From NCBI RefSeq assembly GCF_003013715.1, contig NC_072814.1, positions 2,232,001 through 2,296,000 of the forward strand: DNA of 64,000 bases, in the 5' to 3' direction. The notes under the pieces are model-generated. The model was not told the origin of the DNA. It did no database searches and was given only the letters and a program-made list of their open reading frames with translations. Every line of letters begins with the position of its first letter. Within the stretch, counting starts at the first letter, position 1. The DNA comes from Candidozyma auris (taxonomy: Eukaryota > Ascomycota > Pichiomycetes > Serinales > Metschnikowiaceae). A program made the position numbers and the translations under genes. Positions 31,374 to 42,701 of the stretch are shown here, piece by piece.

Positions 31374-31799
31374 CTACGCCTTGTCTTCCCTCTCGAACGA
31401 GAATATCCCTATAAAAGGATCTATCTTTTCTGGGCGCCCCTCCGGGCACCGGCCCGTGAATATGAGCAGCGGCTGAGCGTCCTCTTTCCCAAGCTCTACC
31501 TGTGTGATTTTGTCCCCCTCGTCTCCTGATAGCCCAATGATCTTGGTGAAATCTATTCGTAGCGTGTTGTCCCCTTCCACAACAACAAAAAGCTTATAGC
31601 GTTGGTCTTGCAAATCGGCGCTATCATTGTAATGAATCATCCCCTTCGACGTGCCTGTTATGAGACCCATGGTGGAACCAATACCCATGATGTTGGTTCC
31701 TTTCACCTTCATGTATACACCCGAGAGGCCAAACGGCGAGCAGTGGATTTCCAAGTCGCATTCGTTGGCGTACTGGTACTCAATTTCGTTTTCAGACAT
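31374..31799 (-). CDS. Unidentified 141-aa protein
   Basis: I chose the ATG at 31799 (start MSENEIEYQYANECDLE); the longer frame lacks an upstream ATG that would suit. The protein is compact and mixed alpha/beta in look, with repeated beta-like stretches (GVYMKVKGTNIMGIGSTMG, YKLFVVVEGDNTLRIDF) and no membrane segment. I do not recognise a family; a lipocalin- or PH-like small domain is possible but speculative. A recurrent motif is 275 bp upstream, supporting a real promoter. Confidence 0.55.
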   Translation of the reverse strand: MSENEIEYQYANECDLEIHCSPFGLSGVYMKVKGTNIMGIGSTMGLITGTSKGMIHYNDSADLQDQRYKLFVVVEGDNTLRIDFTKIIGLSGDEGDKITQVELGKEDAQPLLIFTGRCPEGRPEKIDPFIGIFSFEREDKA

Positions 31800-32073
31800 T
31801 GTAGGGGTCGAGAGAGGGATATATGTGTATGTGTTTGGGGGATAGTAGGAAAGAAAGTGGGTAGATGTTCGTGATGGTCTTGCATACGGCACACTATGGA
31901 GGAAGAGTCAAAGGCGTGAAAATGATCAAGACAGGAAATACGAGGTAGGAGATACGAGGGCGAAGAAAAATTGAGACTCAAAATGAGTCTGACATGCATA
32001 GCTTGGCTTTGGTTTCGTGGGTGTGATATGGTACGAGTATGCAATTGTGAGTCATGCTAAAATATGAGAAAAT

Positions 32074-32082
32074 GGCTGCGAA
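32074..32082 (+). promoter_or_regulatory. Recurrent promoter motif GGCTGCGAA
   Basis: Flank AAATGGCTGCGAAAT; 275 bp upstream of the 141-aa protein, within the 374-base gene-free interval 31800-32173, which shows nothing else. Confidence 0.5.
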
Positions 32083-32173
32083 ATGCTAGTGTAGGAAGAA
32101 ATACTTCAGGATCGATCGACAGCCACTGGGGCCTAGCCGTGGTGGCTCAGTCACTATCAAGTCTTCAATCATT

Positions 32174-33457
32174 TTACTTTGCAGCTATTGCACTATCAAA
32201 TTCGCTCATGAGCTTTAGTAGCCGCGCAAACTCCTCGGGAGACTTACCCAACCTTTCAATGTTGTTGTTGACGAAGTTAGCAATTTCAACAAGGTCCATG
32301 CCGATCTTGTCCGTAAGCCAAAATTCCATATTCATTTTGAAATTCTTTTCAAACGCTTTTGCCTCTTGAGTCGCTTCCACCAAGGAGATATTTTCCTTCT
32401 CAAGAAGTGCCTTCTTGGCCACGAGCAAGTTCGTGCTGAAGTTCGTGGGAATGCTGAGTAAAGGCACCACCTCAGGATATTCTACCGGTATGGAGATGAA
32501 CACGTCGGCGGTGCTATTGCGAAAGGTCCAGAGGAACGGAACCTTCTTCCCTGCCACAGGCACTATAAGCTTGTACCGAATCTCTTTGGCAGACTTATGG
32601 AAAAGCTTGACGTTTTGTACTAGCTTGGTGCACATTTCGTCCACATACTTCGATCGTAAGCTAGCAGTTTCCGGACTGATGTGAGACACTGGGGCCTCGG
32701 GAGGTGGGGTGGGAGGAACCACTACCGGCGTAGATTCCATCGAAGATGGTTGATTGGGTGATGCGGACGTGTTGGGCTTGAAGGTCACAAACTTTAATGT
32801 CTGCCTTTTTTCCTGCTTGAGAAAATCTTCAAGGTACTTGTTGAGCGTTTGCACCTGCGATAAAAGCCCTCGGCCATCCACGAGCTCAATGTCAGAATCG
32901 ACAGTCTTCTTCAGTCTTGCCACCGTGGCAATCTCTTTGAAGCCTCTTTCAATGTTAATGCTGAATCCTCGCGGAATCTCGCTATTGAGTACGATGATTG
33001 AAGGTAGTTCTTTGGAGGATCTAGGGTAGTCGGGAGGAATGGTCAAGTTGAACTTGAGGGTTTCTAGCTCAAAGGGAAAATCTGGGTCAGCGGGTGGGAT
33101 CATAAAGCTCATGTATAGCGGTTGCTTGGAATCACGTTTTAGAAGTCGAAGAACATGGTTAGCCACGATTTCTGCCTTCACCTTCTTGGACACATTTTGC
33201 TGGTTTTCAGCTTGCACTTGTATGATCTTCTCCACCGCCAAACCATTGATTGTTATTGGAATATATTTTCTTGTAAGTTTGACGATCTCCAAATATCTGA
33301 AATCCTTCTCAGGCAGTTCGGGAGCAGCGGCTTTGGATTGCTTGTGCTTCCTATCGCTTTTCTCGTCCTTTTCCTTCTTTGGACCCCTGCGACGCCTATT
33401 GTTTCGGTCTGGGTTTTCTGGTCGCAGCCGCTCAGATCTCAGCAGGGTGCCTTCCAT
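32174..33457 (-). CDS. Conserved-looking 427-aa protein of unknown function
   Basis: Intact ATG-initiated frame. A basic, low-complexity N-terminus (RRRRGPKKEKDEKSDRKHK) looks like a nuclear or RNA/DNA-binding tail. The middle part has a stretch with PPDYPRSSKELPSIIVL, reminiscent of RWD/UBC-like folds (the YPxxxP signature), followed by a motif PRGFSINIERGFKEI and a Leu-rich helix. The C-terminal half after a Pro-rich linker (about residue 240) repeats a similar arrangement, with VPVAGKKVPFLW and IPVEYPEVVPLLSIP. So two tandem RWD-like modules are plausible. I do not recognise a named yeast gene. Confidence 0.65.
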   Translation of the reverse strand: MEGTLLRSERLRPENPDRNNRRRRGPKKEKDEKSDRKHKQSKAAAPELPEKDFRYLEIVKLTRKYIPITINGLAVEKIIQVQAENQQNVSKKVKAEIVANHVLRLLKRDSKQPLYMSFMIPPADPDFPFELETLKFNLTIPPDYPRSSKELPSIIVLNSEIPRGFSINIERGFKEIATVARLKKTVDSDIELVDGRGLLSQVQTLNKYLEDFLKQEKRQTLKFVTFKPNTSASPNQPSSMESTPVVVPPTPPPEAPVSHISPETASLRSKYVDEMCTKLVQNVKLFHKSAKEIRYKLIVPVAGKKVPFLWTFRNSTADVFISIPVEYPEVVPLLSIPTNFSTNLLVAKKALLEKENISLVEATQEAKAFEKNFKMNMEFWLTDKIGMDLVEIANFVNNNIERLGKSPEEFARLLKLMSEFDSAIAAK

Positions 33458-34024
33458 AGTGAATATAGAGGGAGAAGGAGGATAAGTGTGGGTTTAAAAG
33501 GTGTTAGCAGATTGCATTACTCATAATGCCAAAAGTGATGATGTCACGTGATATGATTTGGAAACTAGTTATTGATGGGTTATGCGGCCATAAAGAGTCA
33601 GACCGAGACAAAAAAATGGTTATTTTTTTTATTTGTATTATTAGGACAAGGAAAAGTTGAAGATGACCGCTAGCAATGTGGTGTTTCGTCACGTTGATTT
33701 GGTTGGTGTGCAGGAGCATAATATGGCTGCAAATCAACTCCCAGGACAACTAAAATCTCCCATTTTGATGATAAACGAGATTTCTGTTGGACTTTCTTAG
33801 ATTTTTAGCTCAATATCGAGCTCAACTACCTCTATTTTACTCATTCGGTATGCGTTCAAAGTTTTAGAATGAGAACCAATAAGCATAAAACCGAACTTCC
33901 ACATTCATCGAATTCTTCAGCTCATTAATAAAGATGCAAATTTCACCTCCTGCTACTGCCTTCTCATCTCTAAGACATCGCATGTCAACATAACAAAACA
34001 TTAAATTATTTACAAAAGCTATAC
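33458..34024. other. Upstream region of the 427-aa gene
   Basis: 567 bases without a gene, with a CACGTG at 33545-33550 and a recurrent motif copy at 33725-33733 (268 bp before the ATG at 33457). Confidence 0.5.
33725..33733 (+). promoter_or_regulatory. Recurrent promoter motif GGCTGCAAA
   Basis: Flank ATATGGCTGCAAAT. Confidence 0.5.
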
Positions 34025-36045
34025 CTAGTTTTGAGTCTTACCTCCCCTTCCAATAAGCTTCTTCAAGAAAATCAAAATGTAGTCCTTATCGTTGGTAAAC
34101 GATACCGTCGTCTTTGTTTTATCAGCGAGCGACTTGCCCATCTCAGCGTCATCAAACGTCTCGTCGTCCAAGTTCTGCTTGTCGCCCAAGCGGTGATCTC
34201 TCAACAAGAGCGCAAAGATAACAACTGGGACAGTAAGACAAAGAGCAGTGATGGAAAGGTACTTTTGAACTTGAGCGTAGCCCAAACTCACAGCTCTGCG
34301 AGCAGGGGTTCCCCACTTATGTTTCTTGATGAAGTCGTATGGAGCCCGGTAAGCCTGCTTGGCCAAAGCAGGATCAACACCAAGCTGTGTCATTTGCTTT
34401 TCAATCTCGTGGTACATTCTCTGCGTCCAGATAGCACCAGAGATACTGTCTCCTATTGTCCATCCAACTCTGTAGAAAGCAGAGAAACAAGCAGACACGA
34501 TAGCCATGTACTCGTGGTTGGTACAACTCTGGGCAGACACCATAACAAGTCTCTCCAAGAAGGCCTGGGAGAAACCACTGATACACATGGCGATAGCAAT
34601 ACCATCACGGTAATACTTTGCCCGCATCCCATCGTTGGTACCTCTGAAGTGGACAAAGAGCCCCATGGAAACAAACATAGCAACACATCCAAAGAGGATG
34701 AACCCCTTGGACCTTCTGACGCGGGAGACAGCTAAACCCACGAAACCGATGGTGAGAGCGGCAACGAATGATGTTAATTTGGGAGTTCTTGTGGCTACAG
34801 TAGGAGTAGCATTCATTCCAACAAGAAGCACAGGATACGCATAGTCGTTGACGATAGCACGGGCAAGGTTATTGATGATACTGAGGAAGAGAGCAGCCCA
34901 AATACCACGGTTCTTCATCACCTTAAATGGAGCCATGGGACGCGAGGTGAGTTTCGTTTCCCAAAGAACCCACACGGGAATGAGAACGACACCGAGCACC
35001 AAGGGGCCAATGATTTTACCCAGCTGCCACTTGCTTGAAACGCCACCAGCCAACGTCAAAGGAACCAAGATGAGACCGAGAATGACTGCAAGTAAAAGAC
35101 AGCCAATGAAGTCGACGTACCAGAAGATCAATTTGACATGGTAAGCAACCTTCAAAGCGAAAAGCTTGGGCAACTCAACATACCATTTTTCGCCCGTGGG
35201 CTCTCCAGTATAGTACTTGGCAGCCAGGGGAACCTTGGAGAGGAAATAATCTCTGCGGTCCTGCTTCAAGTGCCTCCATGCTTCAGTTTGTGAAGCCCTC
35301 CACATAAGGTAAGCATAGAAGAGTATGAAGGAGAGTAGGCCAAGGGGATGATGAAAGCCCACATTCCAACACTGAAGTTCCAGCTGTACTTTCCTTGCAT
35401 GATGTTCACAATGTCACCAGTACTCCATGTGTTGATGATCGTTTGGGCATTCACCAAACCAAGAGCCAACATTCTGTAGCGCAAGGAGGAAGCGTCGGAC
35501 AACTGAACCTGCAAAGTGATCATGGTACCGCCATGGCCAAAACTCTGAATGGCCACTCCGGCAGCGTACTTCTGCACATCGGTAGCCTGAGACTGAATGA
35601 TGACGCCCACAATTTCAAAAAGAATGGAAATCACTAACAACAACAAACGGCCATAGGTATCTGCGAGCCTAGCAAAGAAAGGCAACGACGCCGTGGCAGC
35701 AACACCTCTAATGACACCCACGGTGGACATCAACGAGTGCTGCTTGTACGAGTTTGTGGCATAACTGACAAACACATTCATGACGGTGGCAGCGACATTT
35801 TTGATGTAGAAACAGATGAATACGGTGAAGTAGAAAATCACCTTGAACAAGATGCCTTGGACTTGCTCAATCTCCATTTCCGTCTGCCTCACGCCAAAGG
35901 ACTTGACTGCCATCGTCGAGGCAACCTCGCTGACAGAGTCAGAGTCGTTAGCGGTGTCATTCAAGTTGTCTGAGGTAGTCTGGTTCTTTTCCAACGACTC
36001 CCTGGAGGAAGCCGTTTGGTTTTTTTCCAAGTTGTCAGCCGCCAT
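34025..36045 (-). CDS. Siderophore-iron transporter (Arn/Sit family), frame broken once
   Basis: Major facilitator of the Arn1/Sit1/Enb1 family, which import ferric siderophores across the plasma membrane. Acidic/Ser-rich N-terminal tail, then about 14 membrane segments. Family marks include FVSYATNSYKQHSLMST, ARLADTYGRLLLLVIS, SCTNHEYMA, GAIWTQRMYHEI and KHKWGTPARRAV. The frame changes in the GMWAFIIP block at 35344-35347, where CCCC on the coding strand replaces an expected CCCCC; adding one base gives 673 residues and matches the paralogue at the right end of the window. TATA-like TATAAATA is about 55 bp before the ATG. I see no WGATAA site in the first 250 bp upstream. Confidence 0.88.
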
Positions 36046-38149
36046 GACGAGGTGAAAAAGTTTTTAGGGAAGAGGAAACCACCAGGAAAAGCTCTGGTAT
36101 TTATACCGAAGCCCCAAGACTTAATTTGAACAATGGCGTCCCATTTGAAGCCAACGTATACACTTGCATGAAGGTTTTGGCGATGCAAAAGCACCTATGG
36201 CGAGAACTTCATGCACGCGGGCGACGATTTACGAGAACGGAACATTAGGCATGCTCGCCAAACCCATACTGCGAACATCGGTCATTGGCTATGTCAAGGG
36301 TGCAAATTTCTGGTCGTTGGCTTAACAATATGATCCGTGCCAAAAAACTCTTTCGGGCGCCTCTCAAGTGTCATTGCGGTAGGTTGATCTGCAGAAACAA
36401 AGCCCCCTCATAATGCTTGACATAATCTATTGCATCTACGCATTTTTCTTTTTTTTTTTCTTGGTAGGATGTGCTGGGGAAAGCGAGAAGTGCCTCTGCT
36501 TAGAAGGCCAGTCAAGAGATTCCAGTAATTTACCTCTCTTACTTTTTGAAAATCCGTGCTCATCTCATGAAACACTGTTCTCTGGGGAGAACACAAAAGT
36601 CTGTCAGGTCTTGGCACCCTGCATTGTTCGATGTGCTACGTGCGTTGAGCCGCTGCCGTGGGCATCGCCCGTCTGCCAAAATACGGCGTTTGACCCTGCA
36701 ATGTCCTGCTGCAAAATTGCTACAAGAAGATAAAAAATCTCAAAGGAGGTGGCTCTGCCTTAGATGCTTTAGATATAACGGAGGCGTTGTGTGGTCTGAC
36801 GCATTTTCTTGTAACTTCTAGACAGGCTGCCCAGATAAACAAGGGCTGGAAGTGGCCGAAGTGTCGTGTGACACTGCTTGACCACTGTTCTTTGCTACCA
36901 ATAATAAAAACGCTAGCTCATAGCTACGATTGGTAGCCTCAATCCACATTTTCTGGTTGCGCTGCCAGAAAATTTGACAGAGAGCTTTAAGTTCCGCTGG
37001 CACTAAGACGAGGAGCAATCAAGGAGGAATCTTCTTCGTGCTATTCTCTTCTCCTACAATCTTTCTGAATTTAACATTCTTGACTAATTCAAGTAATTGC
37101 CAAAGTAATTTGGTTCCTCTGACCAAAACTTTCAATGATTCTCTTGAGGGAGTCCAAGAGGTATTCCTTGTGGTAGTCGTGGCGCCACTTTGCAGCCATG
37201 TCCACCTTGCATGGAGGAAACTTTCAAACCATCCTTGTTCCATGCAAAAGGCTAGAAATACAACCCTATGCGGAACTCCAAAACCCTCAAAGTACTGGCT
37301 GATGGGTGTATAATTCCATCTTTCTTCATCGGCTGCATCAATGTAGGTACGTCAAACCCACGCCAGTGTCAGTTGCCGCATGTCAAGCTTGCAGAACAAA
37401 GCACCTTGCGCGCCCCATTGACATAATCTCTTTCATCAGAGACTGTATGATTCTAGTGGGATTTGGGTGGGAAAAAAAGTGGGCATGAGTCTTTGCAGCG
37501 GCTCTCTCACTATTCTCTCAACGGACACCTTGTCATCTCGACTTTATCAATTTGATCAGATTGTCTTTTGGCAGACGATTTTTGATCGATTCTTGGCACG
37601 CTGTCTTGTGTGCAATTTGGCGTCTTTGTCACTCGCCGAAAGGGGTAACAGCGATGGGGGTTTTGCGCCGCTTCCTGTGCGTGGGAGCTGATAGACGGAG
37701 AATTCAGCTTCGTTCCGTCTCTTCTAGAGCTATTAGTGGTTGGTTTTAACGACCCAGAATTTCAAATCCGATAGTCTCTGCATCATTGGCTGATGCTACG
37801 CAGATGAGAAAATTTTCACCCTGGTCATTCAGCGGAATTAGCTTCCAGCCCCCAAATTCACACCGCCCTAGTGCGCTTGATGCACACGACAACGCTTATC
37901 ACTTGCATCTCGCTTAGACAAAATGCACCCACCCAGAGCCTCCCTTGAAATTTCACACTCGTCTAAAAATGAACTGATCCTGTGAATTTCGATGGGGCAG
38001 GTCAAAGGGAATTGATTGATTATGATTAATTTTCTGTTTTGCTTATCGTGAATGTAGATTCGGATGTCACTTTTTGTCTTTTTTTTGCGACATTAGCTGA
38101 CAGCCGTCACCTACAGTTTGCCAGAATTCATAGCTGAGGCCCGGAAGCA
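36046..38149. other. Long gene-free stretch
   Basis: 2.1 kb with no convincing gene on either strand. One recurrent motif copy at 37189-37197 lies more than 1 kb from the nearest start codon. Short minus-strand open frames at 36818-37018 and 37019-37243 have no recognisable content. Confidence 0.45.
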
Positions 38150-38823
38150 TTAATGTGCTTTTTTGCCTCCGTAGGCTTTCGACGCTACCTTTCGAATCAA
38201 GAAAGTAGGTTTCCTGTTCATTATTGGCGTGCTGCTCTCATACCCTTGGCGTCGCAACCTCATTATTGGAAGCTTGAATGCACATATTTCAACCTTCTTC
38301 AATGAGCTAATACAACAAGTTAACACTTCTGTGATCAATTCTTCTTCCATTCTGTTGTCTCCCACTTTGCCGTACTCCTTGATTACAAGAATCTGTCGTT
38401 GTGGTTGTCTAATGCGTGATAGTGAGAAGAGTCCAAGGGCCACATGGGCATAGAATACAGAAATAGTGGTGACTAGAACAAGGCTGAAAGCTTTTCAGAA
38501 GAAGCAATAATCTGTAATGAGAGACTTTAGGGATATTATGAAACTGCCAAAAATCCATACACATCGGCTTACCACATCTCCTTCTCAAGAATCATCCCCA
38601 CTTCCGCCTTTCAGTGTCTTCAAAAGACAACACCATGAAACGATGCTACGTCAGATTGCAATCTAACTGAAACTGTTGACCGGTGCTGTTTGTTGCTATT
38701 CAAGCGTGACTTCAAAGAGAATTCGAATGCAACTCTAGAGGTTCCATTATGTGGTATTCAGAACACTGATAGATCTTCTCTGCTTTGTGAAAAAGTTATA
38801 TTCACTGTCACTCCCTCTTCCTT
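38150..38823 (-). pseudogene. Possible relic of a membrane-protein gene
   Basis: On the minus strand an open segment from 38823 with VTVNITFSQSREDLSVF meets a TGA at 38758-38760 and continues in the same frame with SRVAFEFSLKSRLNSNKQH to a TGA at 38620. A third segment (38150-38494, 115 codons open, no ATG) begins with a hydrophobic stretch (LVLVTTISVFYAHVALGLF), then a basic turn (SRIRQPQRQ) and a soluble tail. Together this would read as a lumenal/extracellular domain, one membrane span and a cytosolic tail. One stop and at least one frame shift separate the pieces. Family unknown. Confidence 0.3.
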
Positions 38824-39378
38824 TATTTATAAAAATCTGTTTACCTAGGGGAGTCTACCACAAGTTTCACCATTGAAGCAAACGGAGATTAAATGATGAA
38901 GAACAGCTACAAGATGTAGAGTGTATTTTCCACAACTGAATAAATATTAAATTACCTGACATTTCTGCCCTCGGTTTCCCTAGGGCCATGATGTCTCTCT
39001 CCAGCTCTTGCCGAACTTTCTCTTGAGATCCAGGCAATACTCTAAAGATTGCATTGAAATCGCCTATTTTTTCTTTTTAATTACTTTGAGGACATCGACT
39101 TCGACATGCTTCATATCGTGGTTGGACACCAGAAGTCTCTCTACTAACAGTAGCATAGTTAAAATCCCTGAATTAAACTTACAAAATTTTCTGGATTTGT
39201 GCTCGAGTTTGCAAAAGTGTGAGGAATCTGAGCAAACAATTTAAAACCTACAGAGATTAATCGAACCGAAGAAGTATCAGCGAGAGAAACCTGCTTTCAT
39301 TAGCAATATCCATTTGTTTCATTACGTTGGCTAGCAAATTGGATTTCTGCAGAATTAATAAAAGGAAAGGATACCCTC

Positions 39379-39386
39379 AAAAAAAA
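39379..39386 (-). terminator. RNA polymerase III terminator
   Basis: Run of eight T on the minus strand, immediately after the discriminator base of the tRNA. Confidence 0.85.
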
Positions 39387-39458
39387 TAGCGCAGCCAGGT
39401 TTCGATCCTGGGACATCAGGGTTATGAGCCCTGCGCGCTTCCACTGCGCCACAGCGCT
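39387..39458 (-). tRNA. Initiator tRNA-Met (CAT)
   Basis: 72 nt on the minus strand, no intron. Anticodon CAT in the CAGGG-CTCATAA-CCCTG arm. Initiator-specific features are present: the A1-T72 end pair, the anticodon stem flanked by three G-C pairs, and A54/A60 in the T loop (ATCGAAA). D arm and anticodon arm are identical in pattern to the S. cerevisiae initiator. The acceptor stem (AGCGCTG / CTGCGCT) has a T6-T67 mismatch where S. cerevisiae has C-G. Confidence 0.92.
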
Positions 39459-39837
39459 TGACAGTGAGTAGAAATGAAAGTATGCACATATATAGCCTTA
39501 TAATGAAAATGTGTTGTTTACGCTTAATCACATCCTTTGTGGTTCAGCCTCCCTTAAATCTTCATTAATGCCATAGTTGGACCTTAAAAAGCCGAAACCT
39601 GGCGCTCCTCTAATACATGAAGTCTATAAAAAAAAAACCTGTGGTTTTGAGCCGTTCAGAGTGCATTCAAATTTGGAAGAAGAGATTGTCTCTAAAGAAG
39701 CAGTTGTTAAGCTTCTATAGCACTTTTTTGCACCCAACTCCACTCCTCAAGTAGTTTTACACCGCGCTCTAGTCCAAATCTATTACAATGTATATCGGCG
39801 AAGGAATCTAACGAAAGAAAGAAAAAAGCCGCTCCAA
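39459..39837. other. Spacer between the tRNA and the acid phosphatase gene
   Basis: 379 bases; nothing recognised. Confidence 0.4.
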
Positions 39838-41223
39838 TCACGAGTCGATGTCTGGAGCAGAGTAGTTGGTCTGGTTATAGTCCCACAAGAAAGTCACCTT
39901 GTCAGGAACGTTTTGGGCGCCACACTGGGTCGCATAGTCTTTGCCCTCCAATCTAGAATTGATATAATTCTCGTAATCAGAAAGCTTGCACGAGAAACCT
40001 GGCCCGTTCTGGCAGTGCTTGATGGGCACCACAGCGTCGTTAACCACGTACCTCACGTAGCTGTCGTTGCCACACTTATACTTCTCTGTGTACAATCTAG
40101 CTCCCATGGGCACGATCTGGGTGTGGGCATAAGGTACGGGGAAAGGGATGTAGTCGTTCGGCAAAGGCTGGTCTGGAGCCACAATACCGAGGGCAGAGTG
40201 AAACTGCTCAATGTTGGTATCGTGAGTGAATGCCAAAACAACTTTTTGTGGAGGGTTCTCTTCCTTCAAGTAGTCCAACGTGGCCTTCAAGAAAGGAGCG
40301 CCAATAGTTGCCGTGAGGTTGTTGCCTGGGCCGTTGCTGTAGTAGTAGCTCAAGTCCAGCGCATACGAGTTTCTGACGAGCTCATCGTTGGTGAACAAGT
40401 TGCAGAAGGGAGAGTAGCCCTTGGCGTTGATCTCGTAAGCACACCACGCAATAAGGCGGTCCACTTCCTTCTCGCTCAAAGAAAAGCCGTCGTTGCCTTT
40501 GGTGATTCTAGCAGCGGCCGCGCTCAAGTACGAAGTGTCGAACTGCTTGACAAACTCGTTGTTGGCGCCAGAGTGATAGTTCTTGCACGAAACGACAGGA
40601 GTCAACGAATTGGCGCCAAACTTGTCTTCCTCGGCAATCACAGCAAAGTCCACCTTCTCATCGTTGAAGTCATCTCCCAAGAATCCTCTGGCAAAGTAGC
40701 GAGCAGTGACATGGCATCTGCCTGAGTTGGACGTGAACACGGTCAACTTGTCCTCGGAGTCAAACACGTCTGAATATTTCAGTCTAAACGCTGCACCGTG
40801 GCTCAATGCATCAGTAGTACCAGCGTATGGCCCCTCTGAGTTGAATGGAGTCGTCTCCTTCTCGTAGTAGTTCTTGTCGGTGACAAAGTACTCGTAGTTG
40901 TTGAGAAAGGCCAATTCCCCCACAAAAGGCTTGCCATAATTTTGGAACTTTTGATAGAGCTCCTCAAACTCCTTCCCTTTGTTCTTGGAAGGGTACCTCT
41001 CACCGTGTCTCAGCAACAAGTGGATCTGCTCCAACTTGCACTGGTCGGGAATGTCGGTCAGAATCCCGAACCCCGGATGCTGGATGTATGGCCCGGCGCC
41101 CCCCAAGTACTTGACCAAGTTGTACTGCTCTGTCGACGCCTGGTGAGGCGTGGCTACGTCCTGGAACACCAGCTGGGAGGTGAGAAGTAAGCCGTTGTTG
41201 ATGATTTGAGAGATGGCAACCAT
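39838..41223 (-). CDS. Histidine acid phosphatase (PHO112/PHO113-type)
   Basis: 461 aa. Branch-2 histidine acid phosphatase that releases phosphate from organic esters at the cell surface or in the secretory route. Catalytic signature RHGERYP at 72-78 and the proton-donor HD pair in FTHDTNIEQFHSALG. Conserved cysteines are spread along the chain. The N-terminus (MVAISQIINNGLLLTSQLVF) is only mildly hydrophobic and resembles the Candida Pho112/Pho113 group rather than a textbook signal peptide. Intact frame. A TATA box about 40 bp and CACGTG sites 58 and 438 bp before the ATG suggest Pho4-type control by phosphate, an inference from site position. Confidence 0.9.
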   Translation of the reverse strand: MVAISQIINNGLLLTSQLVFQDVATPHQASTEQYNLVKYLGGAGPYIQHPGFGILTDIPDQCKLEQIHLLLRHGERYPSKNKGKEFEELYQKFQNYGKPFVGELAFLNNYEYFVTDKNYYEKETTPFNSEGPYAGTTDALSHGAAFRLKYSDVFDSEDKLTVFTSNSGRCHVTARYFARGFLGDDFNDEKVDFAVIAEEDKFGANSLTPVVSCKNYHSGANNEFVKQFDTSYLSAAAARITKGNDGFSLSEKEVDRLIAWCAYEINAKGYSPFCNLFTNDELVRNSYALDLSYYYSNGPGNNLTATIGAPFLKATLDYLKEENPPQKVVLAFTHDTNIEQFHSALGIVAPDQPLPNDYIPFPVPYAHTQIVPMGARLYTEKYKCGNDSYVRYVVNDAVVPIKHCQNGPGFSCKLSDYENYINSRLEGKDYATQCGAQNVPDKVTFLWDYNQTNYSAPDIDS

Positions 41224-41260
41224 TCTTTGGGGGTTTAAGAAGTTGGGGGAATTGGCTCAG

Positions 41261-41268
41261 TATTTATA
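41261..41268 (-). promoter_or_regulatory. TATA box of the acid phosphatase gene
   Basis: TATAAATA on the minus strand, about 40 bp upstream of the ATG. Confidence 0.55.
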
Positions 41269-41280
41269 CCCCTGCTGGAA

Positions 41281-41286
41281 CACGTG
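41281..41286. promoter_or_regulatory. CACGTG (Pho4-type) site
   Basis: 58 bp upstream of the acid phosphatase ATG, just beyond the TATA box; a second copy is at 41661-41666. Confidence 0.5.
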
Positions 41287-42701
41287 TAGTGGGCATCATG
41301 GTGCATAATAATGAGATAAGGACCATGTGGTTATCGCAAATTTCAAACTTCGCGTCACTAAATGGTTTTTCCGGGGTGCTTGTTGACAAGCCGTTTGACA
41401 CAGAAATAAAAAAAAATAAAAAAAATTGGTAAACAAGTCTGAGGATTAGGCGAAAGATGTGTGATAGGTGACTCTGACCATTGACTGTTACTTCATCAAC
41501 TTTAGTTCTTTGGACAAGATGGTAGGCGTGATGACATCTACCCCTTACTAGAGTTAACGGTATTGTTTACAAGATTTGCCGACTTGCGCTAGCGATGTTC
41601 ACTGAGAAGCCACTTTGGACCAATCGTTCGCTTCTGCATGCCGGTATCACAAGCTGGCGACACGTGTGGATGGAGTTTAGGCCGTGGATGTAATATCCGG
41701 ATGGGCTATTGACGATAGACATGCAGTTTCAAGGCTACTATAAGCCGTGGAGGTGAAATTGTGTAATTGGTTTGGGGATGCCAACCCTGTACAGTTTGAT
41801 TAGGAAGGCTTGATACCTGAATTGGTATTGTGATCAAGAGTAGGCAGAATGCATGGCTATAGGCTGCTTTACGTGAAACATGATTGGATGTTAGGGAGCA
41901 AAGCTGGTGTTATCCAGCTGGGTTGACTCCCTACGTCATAAGACCTGCCCTGAATCTAGATATCAAGCTCAACTTCGATTTCACTGTGAGCTCTTCCCTC
42001 AAAGTTCACCTTCTTTGGTTCTCCCAACTGCCCACTATCCAGGAAGGCAACAGCCCATCAGGGCAACTGGTATCGATAGCATTGTCGCCATTTCTCTTTG
42101 ACATCAGCCTCCTATGGCCCTTCAGTTGAACCCCTACCCTGTAATCTGAGCTCCTGAAGCCAATCAGTGAGTTGCACTTGTATGGAAAGGTAGGACCTCA
42201 GCAGAGTTTCATTGCCCTCGTAGTATCAAAATTGCCCCATAGACCCTTTAGAAAACTACTAGAAAGAGGTAAATCCTGGTAAAAAGTTTCAGGTGTAGTC
42301 CACTGACGTTTCGCTGAACTTGATAGTGATATTTACGTAGACAGACCCAAAACCAAAACCCCAACAGTCACCTTGATTACAAAATTGAATCAAGTATTAT
42401 TATTTGTCATGTTCTCATTAACTTGAATGTGTCCTCCCAGTTGATGATGACTGTCTTGCTATTCAGCGCTTATTCCAACTACGGCAAGTGTAACAGCCCA
42501 CACATTACCACACATTTGCCAGCAGAATCTCCAGGAACTTCCCTATTCAGACGTGCAACCCACATTACTTGCCAAAGACCATGAAATTGAGGTACCCTGC
42601 TCTTCAATCGTTTAGGGAAAGTATACTGCCTTCTATTTGTATTTCTCCACCAAAAGAATACATTTTTTGTTCACTTTAACCATCTTTATCCCACTAACGT
42701 T
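41287..42701. other. Divergent promoter region, acid phosphatase / 631-aa gene
   Basis: 1.4 kb with one further CACGTG (41661-41666) and no gene. No copy of the recurrent motif is seen. The part next to 42702 is pyrimidine-rich. Confidence 0.45.

Noticed and set aside
36818..37243. Two adjacent minus-strand open frames
   Set aside because: Several frames look equally plausible, none has a family match, and no consistent reconstruction is possible.
39913..40725. 270-codon open frame on the plus strand
   Set aside because: Antisense shadow of the acid phosphatase gene.
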